A DNA stretch of 7,424 nucleotides from Opitutia bacterium (GCA_018695085.1 JABHOU010000254.1:1-7424), one strand, 5' to 3'; shown: positions 1-7,132, numbered from the stretch's first letter. Program-made: numbers and translations. Notes: generated by a model from the letters alone, not told the origin.

Positions 1-1107
1 GGACAGGACGTCTACTTCGGATCATCGGTCGACAATGCGGTGCATTGCATCGATGCCCGGACGGGAAAGGAAAGATGGGTATTCTTTACCGATTCAGCCG
101 TCCGGTTCCCGCCCACGACTGCAAACGGCAAACTCTACTTCGGCTCCGATGACGGGTTTGCCTATTGCATAGATGCAAAGACCGCCGAGGAGGTCTGGCG
201 TCACCGTCCGCTCGTTGACAAACGGCATGCTCCGAGCAACGGTAAGCTCATTTCCCTGTGGCCCTGCCGCACGGGGGTCCTTGTCCAGGGCAAGCGCGCT
301 TACTTTGCCGCTTCCATGCTCCCTTGGGAAGCTTCCTACCTTTGCGCAGTCGATGCCCGGACGGGAAAACCGGAAGGCACCGGTTGCTTCGAAGCCAAGC
401 AGACCAAGGTTACTTTGCAAGGAGCTTTGCTCGCATCTTCGGACAGTCTTTACGTCCCCCAGGGCAGGGCTGCTCCTCTCGTCTTCGACAAGGCGACGGG
501 GAAAAGCCGGGGAAGCATACCGAACGCCGGCGGAACCTACTGCCTCCTCACCGAAGACGACCAGTTGATCAGTGGTCCGAAAAATCAGAAGGGGAAGGAT
601 CAGTTGCTTCAAGTGGCCGACGGAACCAAGCGCAATCACCTGCTGACCTTTCAGGGAACCAACCGGATGTTGGTGAACAAAGGGTTTGCCTACCTTCATC
701 AGGGGGAAAGCCTGACTGTGCTCGACCGTGTCCCTTATGCCGCTCGGCAAGCGGAGAAACGACAGTTGCTCGGAAAGCAGGCGAGCATCGCCAAGCAACT
801 CAAAAGCCGAAAGAACGACCAAACCCTGAAGGCGGAACATGCCGAGCTTGGCAAACAAGTCCAACGGATCACTGCCGAGTTGCCTAAGTTCTTCAAGTGG
901 AAGATCCCTTGCAAACATCCGATCGGATTCGCGATGGGCGGGAACAGCCTATACGTGGGAGGAAATGGAATCGTCCAAGCTTACGATGCGACCAATGGAG
1001 AAGCACTATGGTCGGCCAAGATCGAGGGCAGGGGTTATGGCCTGGCCATAAGCAACGGCCGGTTGCTTGTAAGTACCGACAAGGGATACATCCATTGCTT
1101 CGAGTAA
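1..1107 (+). CDS. PQQ-binding-like beta-propeller repeat protein, 5' end missing
   Basis: The reading frame is open from base 1, so the start lies upstream; 368 residues are visible. Propeller-blade signatures recur: VYFGSSVDNAVHCIDARTGKE and LYFGSDDGFAYCIDAKTAEEVW near the start, AVDARTGK around visible residue 120, LVFDKATGK around 165, and AYDATNGEALW near the C-terminus, which closes with STDKGYIHCFE. These are BamB/PQQ-type blades in which a 'D-A-x-T-G-K' turn precedes a Trp. Between the LTVLDR strand and FFKWKIP (about bases 724-900) lies a Lys/Glu/Gln-rich helical stretch that looks like a coiled coil inserted in the propeller, a layout I associate with large exported planctomycete and verrucomicrobial PQQ-like proteins. 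Blade motifs alone do not show that PQQ is bound; the role could be dehydrogenase-like, scaffolding or binding. The next gene starts 12 bp downstream. The N-terminus, any signal peptide and any fused domain are outside the window. Confidence 0.85.
   Translation, partial: GQDVYFGSSVDNAVHCIDARTGKERWVFFTDSAVRFPPTTANGKLYFGSDDGFAYCIDAKTAEEVWRHRPLVDKRHAPSNGKLISLWPCRTGVLVQGKRAYFAASMLPWEASYLCAVDARTGKPEGTGCFEAKQTKVTLQGALLASSDSLYVPQGRAAPLVFDKATGKSRGSIPNAGGTYCLLTEDDQLISGPKNQKGKDQLLQVADGTKRNHLLTFQGTNRMLVNKGFAYLHQGESLTVLDRVPYAARQAEKRQLLGKQASIAKQLKSRKNDQTLKAEHAELGKQVQRITAELPKFFKWKIPCKHPIGFAMGGNSLYVGGNGIVQAYDATNGEALWSAKIEGRGYGLAISNGRLLVSTDKGYIHCFE
50..368 (+). repeat. 19-bp exact direct repeat marking two propeller blades
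   Basis: The string tcgatgcccggacgggaaa occurs at 50-68 and again at 350-368, exactly 300 bp (100 codons) apart and in the same frame. Both copies encode the blade turn (I/V)DARTGK of the beta-propeller. Protein-level repetition is expected in this family, but identity at the third codon positions as well suggests recent blade duplication, gene conversion or strong codon bias. It is a structural repeat of the gene, not a mobile element. Confidence 0.7.
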
Positions 1108-1119
1108 CCTGAATGTTAG

Positions 1120-2292
1120 GTGAGACTCCTCTGCCCATTTGCATTCTTGACCGGCCTGTTGATTATTCAACAAGCCCGAGCCTGCCAAGTTCCCGTCTTC
1201 CGTTATGCGCTCGAGCGCTGGCAGGCCGATGACTATCATGCCGTGATCATCTATCAGAGTGCTTTGGGCGAAGAGCAAATAATTGCCCTGAAAATCATCG
1301 AGGAAGCGGCTAGTCCGTTATTCGAAACCGGTGCAAACCTGGCTTTGCATAAAGTCGACCTCTCATCCAGTCCTTCTGTCGATCCCCGCTGGCAATCGGA
1401 AGCTTCGACATTCAAGCCGGATGACCCTCCCCGGATCGCCCTGTACTATCCGACCTCCACTGGGATTCAAGAACCCCTGTGGACGGGTGAACTGACGATG
1501 GCCAATGCAAAAGCCATCATCGACTCCCCACTGCGCAAAAAAATAAAAGACGAGCTGCTCGCCGGAACCTCGAACGTCTGGCTACTTCTTCAGAGCGGGA
1601 ACGAGTCTCTGGATCAGGAAGCCGAACGACGCTTGCGCAAGTTCCTTGATCAGGCGAGCAAGGAAACCAAGTTGCCCGAAGGGATCATTCCTCTTGAGAA
1701 AGCCCACCAACTCCGTTCCGGTCCGGACGAAGGCCCCATTGACATGGATGATGTCCTGCGGTCGAGCGTGCCATTGAAAATCCATTTTTCAACAATTGCC
1801 GTTTCGCGCAATGACCCTGCGGAGGAGATTTTCATCTCCATGCTCTTGAAGCACAGCTCCCGCATGCGCTCGGTTACCGACCAACCCATCGCCATTCCCA
1901 TATTCGGAAGAGGACGTGTGCTCGAGGGCATGATCGGGCAGGACCTAACGCTCGAGCACACGCTCGGAGCATCCTCCTACCTCTGCTCCGCATGTTCCTG
2001 CCAAGTCAAAGAAGAGAACCCAGGGTTGGATATGTTGATGGCCGTAAAATGGGCCGATCACATGCTGGGTAACCTGATCGTAGAGGAGAGGGTTCTGCCT
2101 CCCCTTGAAGGGATTGCCGAAATGATCAAAGCTGATTCCGTTACTCCAGCAGAAGAGCAAAACCAAGAGGCTGGAGCAACTCACGAAAACTCCGAAGACC
2201 GTAGCCACATTGCCATCGCTCTGGTCGTCACTTTATCTGCCGTTGCAATCCTTGTTTTCCTTACCTTCATCTGTGTAAGAAAAACTAACTAA
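1120..2292 (+). CDS. Uncharacterised exported protein with Cys cluster and C-terminal membrane anchor
   Basis: This is a 390-residue protein of unknown function. It starts at GTG: an in-frame TAG directly abuts that codon, and the next in-frame Met is past residue 120, so GTG is the only start that keeps the signal peptide (residues 1-21, cleavage probably after ARA, leaving Cys22 at or near the mature N-terminus; the -3 Ala is not a good lipobox). The mature start CQVPVFRYALERW is followed by an alternating alpha/beta region that could be thioredoxin-like, although no CxxC lies there. A Lys/Glu-rich segment follows at about 165-195. A second conserved-looking block runs from about 217 to 310: PLKIHFSTIAVSRNDPAEE, then IFGRGR, then Cys289, Cys292 and Cys294 in LCSACSCQVKE. 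Residues 363-385 form a hydrophobic helix ending in VRKTN, consistent with a membrane anchor. I recall similar 'FRYALERW...CSCQVKE' proteins in planctomycetes and verrucomicrobia annotated as hypothetical. The 12-bp gap to the propeller gene suggests co-transcription; no Shine-Dalgarno sequence is visible, so translational coupling is likely. Confidence 0.8.
   Translation: MRLLCPFAFLTGLLIIQQARACQVPVFRYALERWQADDYHAVIIYQSALGEEQIIALKIIEEAASPLFETGANLALHKVDLSSSPSVDPRWQSEASTFKPDDPPRIALYYPTSTGIQEPLWTGELTMANAKAIIDSPLRKKIKDELLAGTSNVWLLLQSGNESLDQEAERRLRKFLDQASKETKLPEGIIPLEKAHQLRSGPDEGPIDMDDVLRSSVPLKIHFSTIAVSRNDPAEEIFISMLLKHSSRMRSVTDQPIAIPIFGRGRVLEGMIGQDLTLEHTLGASSYLCSACSCQVKEENPGLDMLMAVKWADHMLGNLIVEERVLPPLEGIAEMIKADSVTPAEEQNQEAGATHENSEDRSHIAIALVVTLSAVAILVFLTFICVRKTN
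1915..1962. repeat. 12-bp perfect inverted repeat inside the Cys-cluster gene
   Basis: The arms cgtgtgctcgag (1915-1926) and ctcgagcacacg (1951-1962) are exact reverse complements separated by 24 bp. Each arm also contains the 6-bp palindrome ctcgag. The arms encode parts of GRVLEG and LEHTL just upstream of the cysteine cluster. In mRNA this could form a 12-bp stem with a 24-nt loop. No U-run follows, so it is not a typical terminator. It may be a chance product of Leu-Glu codons. Confidence 0.6.
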
Positions 2293-2341
2293 TTAAGCAC
2301 CTGTTAACGAACTTGGCCGCATAAGACAAACAATACATCCA

Positions 2342-3259
2342 ATGAAACCCGCTATCCTTCTCTTCATTCTTCTGTTCTTTACCGAGCAAGTCCACGCTCA
2401 GAAAAAGTCGGGCGGCTATGATCCCACAGTTCCCAAGCCCACTATTTCGGAAATCGCTTACGGGAAGCATGACAGAAACGTTCTCGATTTCTGGAAGGCA
2501 GAATCCGATTCGCCCACGCCGGTGGCCTTTGTTATCCACGGCGGTGGATGGAAAGGAGGATCGAAGGAGCGATTGGATCGATTCGCTGACACCAACGCCT
2601 TGCTCGAGGCGGGAATCTCGGTCGTGGCTATCAATTATCGCTATGTCACAAGCACGGAGGAACCACCAGTCAAGGCCCCCCTGCATGACGCCGCTCGTGC
2701 CCTGCAATTCGTCCGCAGCAAGGCGAAGGCATGGAACCTGGACAAGAAACGCATCGGGGCGGCGGGCGGTTCGGCGGGGGCTTGCTCCAGCCTGTGGCTT
2801 GCCTTTCACGACGACTTGGCCGACCCCAAGAGCAAGGACCCAGTGGCCAAGGAATCGTCCCGGTTGACCTGTGCCGCAGTGATTGGAGCTCAGACGACAC
2901 TCGATCCTCAGCAAATGAAGGAATGGACACCCAACAGCCGCTACGGCGGACATGCCTTCGGGTTAGGATCATTTGGGAATTTCCTCAAGCAACGCGAAAA
3001 GATCCTTCCATGGATCGGCGAATATTCCCCCTATGCTCTGGTGACCAAGGACGATCCTCCCGTATACCTGATCTACAGGACTCCCCCCGCTATCGGCAAA
3101 GAACAGAAGGATCCGACTCACACCTCGAACTTCGGAGTGAAGTTGCAGGACCATTGTAAGTCACAGGGAGTTGATTGCGAACTAGTCTACCCTGGTATCC
3201 CCAATGTAAAGTACGAGAACCCGACCGCCTTTCTCATATCGCAATTAAAGAGGAAGTAA
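2342..3259 (+). CDS. Secreted alpha/beta hydrolase (esterase/lipase-like)
   Basis: This is a 305-residue protein predicted to hydrolyse an ester in the periplasm or outside the cell. Residues 1-19 form a signal peptide (MKPAILLFILLFF core, cleavage after VHA). The oxyanion-hole motif HGGGW is at 66-70 and the nucleophile elbow GGSAGA at 142-147, placing the catalytic serine at Ser144. These are hallmarks of the carboxylesterase/BD-FAE-like side of the alpha/beta hydrolase fold. After strand VYLIYR the likely acid is Asp257 (DPTH). At the end of the last strand (LVYPGIPNVKYENP), where the catalytic His would normally sit, I see Tyr291; His260 or His271 would have to serve instead. The substrate cannot be read from sequence; acyl or feruloyl groups on polysaccharides are typical for the fold. 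The 49-bp upstream gap has no Shine-Dalgarno sequence and no clear promoter. The next hydrolase starts 15 bp downstream, so the two are probably co-transcribed. Confidence 0.85.
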   Translation: MKPAILLFILLFFTEQVHAQKKSGGYDPTVPKPTISEIAYGKHDRNVLDFWKAESDSPTPVAFVIHGGGWKGGSKERLDRFADTNALLEAGISVVAINYRYVTSTEEPPVKAPLHDAARALQFVRSKAKAWNLDKKRIGAAGGSAGACSSLWLAFHDDLADPKSKDPVAKESSRLTCAAVIGAQTTLDPQQMKEWTPNSRYGGHAFGLGSFGNFLKQREKILPWIGEYSPYALVTKDDPPVYLIYRTPPAIGKEQKDPTHTSNFGVKLQDHCKSQGVDCELVYPGIPNVKYENPTAFLISQLKRK

Positions 3260-3278
3260 GCAAATGATTGAATCATGA
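3247..3278 (+). promoter_or_regulatory. Shine-Dalgarno sequence with a 4-codon mini-ORF overlapping the next start
   Basis: A purine-rich aaagaggaag (3247-3256) overlaps the end of the upstream hydrolase gene. It sits 7 nt before an ATG at 3264, not before the annotated ATG at 3275, from which it is 18 nt away. The ATG at 3264 opens a reading frame of only Met-Ile-Glu-Ser, whose TGA (3276-3278) overlaps the real start as ATGA. Ribosomes could load at the mini-ORF and re-initiate on the large gene. An in-frame TGA at 3269-3271 rules out any more upstream start for the large gene. That the arrangement is functional is inference. Confidence 0.4.
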
Positions 3279-5275
3279 ATACCTCGCAGATTTTTGCCTA
3301 TCTTGCTCCCGCCACAGCTCTTGCTCTCCAAGGTTGGGCCAAGGAAAACCTCTTTCCCATCCTTACGGAAGACATTTTGGAGGTGCCGGCCAACCGGGTC
3401 GTTTATGAACACTTGGCCAAGCAGGCATACGATGCCCTTGATCGCCGCGAGGAACGTCTCGAGGACATTTCCACGCCTGCTCAATTCAAGGAATATCAGG
3501 AGAATTTGAAAAAGTTCTTCGTTTCCCGTATCGGAGGCTTTCCAGAGCGTACGCCGCTTCATGCAAAAGTCGTTGGGAAAATCGAGGTTGGTGACCATCG
3601 GATTGAAAAAGTCATTTACGAGAGTCAACCTCAGCATCACGTTACAGCTACCCTATACCTTCCAAAGACCAAACCCCCTTATCCCGCGGTCTTGATCGCG
3701 TGTGGTCACAGCAAGACCGGAAAGGGCGCGGACTACAACCAATTCATAGGAATCACTTTGGCCCGTAACGGCATTGCGGCCTTTTGTTACGATCCGATCG
3801 GGCAAGGTGAACGCAGCCAAATACTTCCCGCCGAGGGTCGCAAGCTGTCGGCGGTCGCCGAGCACTTCCTGATCGGTTCCGGCTCGGTTTTGCTGGGAAC
3901 AAACACGGCGCGATATCGGATTTGGGACGGCATGCGGGGAATCGACTACTTGACGAGTCGCAAGGACATAGACGGGTCCAAGATCGGTTGCACCGGTTGC
4001 TCCGGCGGCGGCACCTTGACCAGTTACATCATGGCTTTGGACGAACGAGTGGGGTTTGCCGCCCCTGCATGCTACCTGACCACTTTTCGTCAACTGATAG
4101 GAACGATAGGGCCACAGGATTCGGAACAGAATATCTTCGGGCAGGTCGCCTACGGCATGGACCATACCGATTACGTTCTCATGAGAGCTCCGCGCCCCAC
4201 TTTGATTTGCTGTAGCTCTGGCGACTACTTCGACGCCCAAGGCACTTGGGACAACTTCCGGCAGTCCAAGAAATACTATAGTCTGCTCGGTGACCCTTTG
4301 GCCGTTGATTTGGTCGAGGACAAAGGCAAGCACGGCATCACGAAGCTACAGCGCGAAACGCTTACACGCTTGGCTCGGCGATGGTTTTTGGGAGACGACA
4401 GCCCCGTGAAAGAGAAGCCTATGAAACCACGCCAAGTCGAAGACTTGTGGTGCACTCCAAAAGGAGAGGTCCTTCACCTCGCGGACGAAAAGACGGTGTT
4501 CGACCTAAATCGAGCCCTCGCAAAAAAAATGTTTTCCGCAGAGAGAAAAAAATTCGCCGTTCTTTCACCTGAAGCTGCCCGCAAGATGGTAAGAGAAGTT
4601 TCCACGATTCGGTCCTCGGCCAATTTGCCTAAGCTTGAGCATCACGTCGTCGAGGCAGTTCAAGAAAACGGCCTAAAGATGATCCGAGGGTTTTTTCGTT
4701 CCAAGGATTCATATCCTCTAACCTCGGTGGCTTACCTTCCTGCGAATCCACGTAAGCATCCGGTTCTTTTATTGCATGGCGAGGGCGTGAAGCAGGGTCA
4801 TGAAAAGGCTCTTGAGTTGAGCAAGGCCGGCCATGTGGTGATTTCCGTGGAGATAAGTTGCACCGGGGAAACCCGGGGAAGCAAATTCTCCGAGCAATTC
4901 GGAAGCTGGAAGACGTTTTACATCTCTTACCTCCTCGGACGCTCATTGGTTGCATTGAGAGCGGAAGACGTACTCAAGCTTGCAGTGAGCCTAGATGACG
5001 CGGGTATTGTTCACAAGGGCATCAAGATGAAAGTAATGGCAATCGGAGATGCTGCGGTTCCCACTCTCCATGCGGTGGCTTTGGAACCTGAACTTTTTGC
5101 TCAATTAGAACTTCATGGCCAGCGTAGTTCATGGACTGAGTTGCTAAATGAAAGTCAACCTAGGCGTTGCTTCGAAGATATCATTCACGGCGCCTTGAAG
5201 GTGTATGACCTGCCTAAATTGAAAAGGCTTTGCGGAAAGAAACTGTTTTCAGGTAAAAAGCAAATACCCCAATAA
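3275..5275 (+). CDS. Two-domain acetylxylan-esterase-like alpha/beta hydrolase
   Basis: This 666-residue protein resembles the acetyl-xylan-esterase/prolyl-oligopeptidase-like hydrolases common in planctomycetes and verrucomicrobia. An N-terminal helical region (about 30-90) precedes a hydrolase core at about 95-375. Core landmarks are LIACGHSKTGK (139-150), CYDPIGQGER (171-180) and the nucleophile elbow GCSGGG at 241-246, giving Ser243. Asp317 or Asp320 in SSGDYFD is the likely acid and His353 in GKHG the likely base, so this half appears catalytically complete. A second hydrolase-like region (about 470-650) keeps an LLLHGEG strand and an AIGDAAVP strand, but Asp-Ala-Ala-Val replaces the serine elbow, so it is probably inactive. 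The C-terminus is Lys-rich. The N-terminus has a moderately hydrophobic stretch (6-20) but no basic n-region, so export is uncertain. De-esterification of a glycan or an aryl ester is the likely class of reaction; the substrate is unknown. It lies 15 bp after another hydrolase gene and 28 bp before a broken frame. Confidence 0.85.
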   Translation: MNTSQIFAYLAPATALALQGWAKENLFPILTEDILEVPANRVVYEHLAKQAYDALDRREERLEDISTPAQFKEYQENLKKFFVSRIGGFPERTPLHAKVVGKIEVGDHRIEKVIYESQPQHHVTATLYLPKTKPPYPAVLIACGHSKTGKGADYNQFIGITLARNGIAAFCYDPIGQGERSQILPAEGRKLSAVAEHFLIGSGSVLLGTNTARYRIWDGMRGIDYLTSRKDIDGSKIGCTGCSGGGTLTSYIMALDERVGFAAPACYLTTFRQLIGTIGPQDSEQNIFGQVAYGMDHTDYVLMRAPRPTLICCSSGDYFDAQGTWDNFRQSKKYYSLLGDPLAVDLVEDKGKHGITKLQRETLTRLARRWFLGDDSPVKEKPMKPRQVEDLWCTPKGEVLHLADEKTVFDLNRALAKKMFSAERKKFAVLSPEAARKMVREVSTIRSSANLPKLEHHVVEAVQENGLKMIRGFFRSKDSYPLTSVAYLPANPRKHPVLLLHGEGVKQGHEKALELSKAGHVVISVEISCTGETRGSKFSEQFGSWKTFYISYLLGRSLVALRAEDVLKLAVSLDDAGIVHKGIKMKVMAIGDAAVPTLHAVALEPELFAQLELHGQRSSWTELLNESQPRRCFEDIIHGALKVYDLPKLKRLCGKKLFSGKKQIPQ

Positions 5276-5303
5276 CATTTGGCCTAACCACTCGGACCAT
5301 CCC

Positions 5304-5583
5304 ATGAAAAGAATTACCCCGACTACCTTCATGATATCTCTCCTTTGCGGATCCATCAATTCCCTTGATGCTCAAGCAAAAGACAAAGCCCCCGCACAGA
5401 AAGCAAAACAACCGAAGAAGCCGAACATTAGAGACTTCAGAAAAAGGCGATTCCGTTCGGCGAAAACCGTTACTATGTCCGCGTTATCCAGAGAGATTGA
5501 AACATGGGTTGGTCATCTCCCTTCTGGGTGACGAAGAAGACGCCTTGAAAGGTACTCACCAAAATTGTCTTGGTAAACTCTGA
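5304..5583 (+). pseudogene. Broken secreted-protein gene, possible C-type-lectin-like remnant
   Basis: An ATG at 5304 opens a signal peptide (MKRITPTTFMISLLC core, cleavage near LDAQA) followed by a Lys/Ala/Pro/Gln-rich linker. Read straight on, the frame ends at 5531 as a 75-residue protein whose last third (FRKRRFRSAKTV and onward) looks non-native. Two other frames look more coding-like in turn: one reads AIPFGENRYYVRVIQRD at 5447-5497 and stops at 5498, and the next reads GLVISLLGDEEDALKG from about 5509 and stops at 5583. A one-base loss in the A-run near 5441-5445 and another near 5498 would join all three fragments. The joined order (GxxxYYV, then GxxVSLLxxEEDAL) vaguely resembles the start of a C-type-lectin-like domain, but the expected W-x-x-A-x-x-x-C segment is absent. 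Alternatives are a genuine short secreted protein (5304-5531) or sequencing errors in a larger gene. The symporter start lies 10 nt after the final stop. Confidence 0.45.
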
Positions 5584-5593
5584 CTCTCGAAAA

Positions 5594-7132
5594 ATGACGG
5601 GGCTGGAAACCAACTTCAGCGGAGTGGACTGGGTCATCGTGGGATGCTACCTGCTCGGCACTGTTGCAGTAGGCCTCTATGTCAACCGATTCATCAGTAA
5701 CATGGCCGATTACGTAGTGGCTGGGCGGGCGGTGCGCACCTGGCTGGCCGTGGCCTCCATGACGGGTTCCGAACTGGGACTAGTCACGGTCATGTATGCT
5801 GCTCAGAAGGGTTTCACGGGAGGCTTTTCAGCCTTTCACATCGCTGTAGTCGCTGGGATAGTGCCACTGTTAGTTGGTTTCACCGGTTTCATAGTGGTAC
5901 CTCTTCGCAAACTGGGAGTAATGACGATTCCGCAATACTACGGCCTGCGTTTCGGCCAAGGGGTAAGGATCTATGGTGGTATTCTGTTGGCCGTCGCGGG
6001 AGTTCTCAACATGGGGATGTTCTTGAAGGCAGGAGCTATTTTCGTGACTGCTCTCACCGGGCTCAACGATCCCATGCAGGTCAACCTCGTGATGACGGCG
6101 CTGATCATCTTGGTGCTAATCTACACGACCATGGGCGGCATGGTGAGTGTGATCATCACCGACTACCTCCAGTTCGTCGTTCTTTCCTTCGGGTTGCTAC
6201 TCGCCTGCGGCCTAGCTGTCAGCGAACTGGGTTGGGACAACCTAGTCGGCGCGGTCGAGCAAATCCATGGGGAATCCGGCTTCAATCCGACCCACGAGGA
6301 CGGGTTCGGAATATCCTACATGGCGTGGATGCTTCTCACCGCCGGATTGGTAAGTTCAACCATTTGGCAGACCGCCGTGATGAGAGCCAGTTCAGCCGAG
6401 AGCGAGGAAGTGGTAAGGAATCTCTACAAATGGTCGTCCGTGGGGTTTCTCATACGATTCCTCTTGCCCCAGTTCCTCGGTATTTGCGCCTTGGCTTATT
6501 TCATGGACATACCTGAAGCACGATCCGAGTTGCTCACGCCCGACGGCTCGATTGTAGATAGCTCAGAGCTCACCATGTCCGCCTTCCCTCACTTTCTTGG
6601 ACAAATCCTGCCAGTTGGAATCATCGGTATCGTCGGGGCGGGCATGCTGGCCGCCTTTATGTCAACTCATGATAGCTATCTGCTCTGCTGGGCCTCGGTC
6701 ATCGTGGAGGACGTGATAGTCCCATTACGGGGGGGCGAAATGTCCACCCGATCCCGCCTCCTGTTGGCTCGTCTACTGATCGTCTTGATCGGTGTATTCC
6801 TACTGATCTGGAGCCTATGGTACCCGCTCGGCCAAGACCTTTTGGACTATATGATGATTTCCGGCGCCATATATTTCACCGGGGCTCTCGCCCTGTTGGT
6901 CTTGGGTATCTACTGGAAACGCGCCAGTCGGGTGGGCGCCTATCTCGCACTAACCGCTGGAGGATTGGCGGTATTCGGGCTCACCCCGATACAGAAAGCG
7001 GTCGGACTCAAGAAGATAGAGGCTGACCACATAGGGCTTTGCGCAGCCGGCGCAGCCCTCGCCCTGATGGTTATCGGGTCACTTCTTTTCCCTGACAAGG
7101 AAACAGCGAAGCAAGGAGAAGCTGATGAGTGA
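5594..7132 (+). CDS. SSS-family sodium:solute symporter
   Basis: This 512-residue inner-membrane protein belongs to the solute:sodium symporter family (LeuT fold), which imports sugars, amino/organic acids or similar small solutes using the sodium gradient. About 13 hydrophobic segments run from DWVIVGCYLLGTVAVGLYV (12-30) to the last helix near 480-500. Family landmarks are DYVVAGR (39-45), an early helix with SMTGSELG, the LIYTTMGGMVSVIITDYLQ stretch (175-193), and GAGMLAAFMSTHDSYLL (348-364), where Ser357 and Thr358 occupy the usual Na2-site positions. Length is normal for the family. I chose ATG at 5594; a TTG at 5570 would add eight polar residues and has no better ribosome-binding site. 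No Shine-Dalgarno sequence precedes either. The C-terminal tail is short and charged and overlaps the next gene. The substrate cannot be assigned; the neighbouring esterases make a sugar or organic-acid product plausible, but that is inference. Confidence 0.93.
   Translation: MTGLETNFSGVDWVIVGCYLLGTVAVGLYVNRFISNMADYVVAGRAVRTWLAVASMTGSELGLVTVMYAAQKGFTGGFSAFHIAVVAGIVPLLVGFTGFIVVPLRKLGVMTIPQYYGLRFGQGVRIYGGILLAVAGVLNMGMFLKAGAIFVTALTGLNDPMQVNLVMTALIILVLIYTTMGGMVSVIITDYLQFVVLSFGLLLACGLAVSELGWDNLVGAVEQIHGESGFNPTHEDGFGISYMAWMLLTAGLVSSTIWQTAVMRASSAESEEVVRNLYKWSSVGFLIRFLLPQFLGICALAYFMDIPEARSELLTPDGSIVDSSELTMSAFPHFLGQILPVGIIGIVGAGMLAAFMSTHDSYLLCWASVIVEDVIVPLRGGEMSTRSRLLLARLLIVLIGVFLLIWSLWYPLGQDLLDYMMISGAIYFTGALALLVLGIYWKRASRVGAYLALTAGGLAVFGLTPIQKAVGLKKIEADHIGLCAAGAALALMVIGSLLFPDKETAKQGEADE
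7113..7118 (+). promoter_or_regulatory. Strong Shine-Dalgarno for the small membrane protein
   Basis: The sequence aaggag lies inside the end of the symporter gene, six nucleotides before the ATG at 7125. It is the clearest canonical ribosome-binding site in the window. It supports real translation of the 60-codon overlapping gene independent of, or in addition to, coupling with the symporter. Confidence 0.75.

Noticed and set aside
94..918. 274-codon open frame on the minus strand
   Set aside because: It lies wholly antisense to the propeller gene, whose blade motifs are unmistakable; its translation shows no domain or signal.
1113..1122. ATG at 1113 as an alternative start for the Cys-cluster gene
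   Set aside because: It is in a different frame and gives a short product without a signal peptide; GTG at 1120 is required for the real frame.
1207..1218. 12-bp perfect palindrome gcgctcgagcgc
   Set aside because: It exactly spells Ala-Leu-Glu-Arg codons in the conserved YALERW motif, has no loop and no flanking signal; most likely coincidence.
2293..2341. Promoter or terminator in the 49-bp gap
   Set aside because: The gap is AT-rich in places, but I found no convincing -35/-10 pair and no hairpin followed by a T-run.
2285..2953. 222-codon open frame on the minus strand
   Set aside because: Antisense to the hydrolase carrying HGGGW and GGSAGA; no recognisable features of its own.
3653..4333. 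226-codon open frame on the minus strand
   Set aside because: Antisense to the catalytic core of the two-domain hydrolase; shadow of a GC-balanced coding region.
5570..5593. TTG at 5570 as the symporter start
   Set aside because: It adds only eight polar residues not typical of the family N-terminus and has no ribosome-binding site; ATG at 5594 is the simpler choice.
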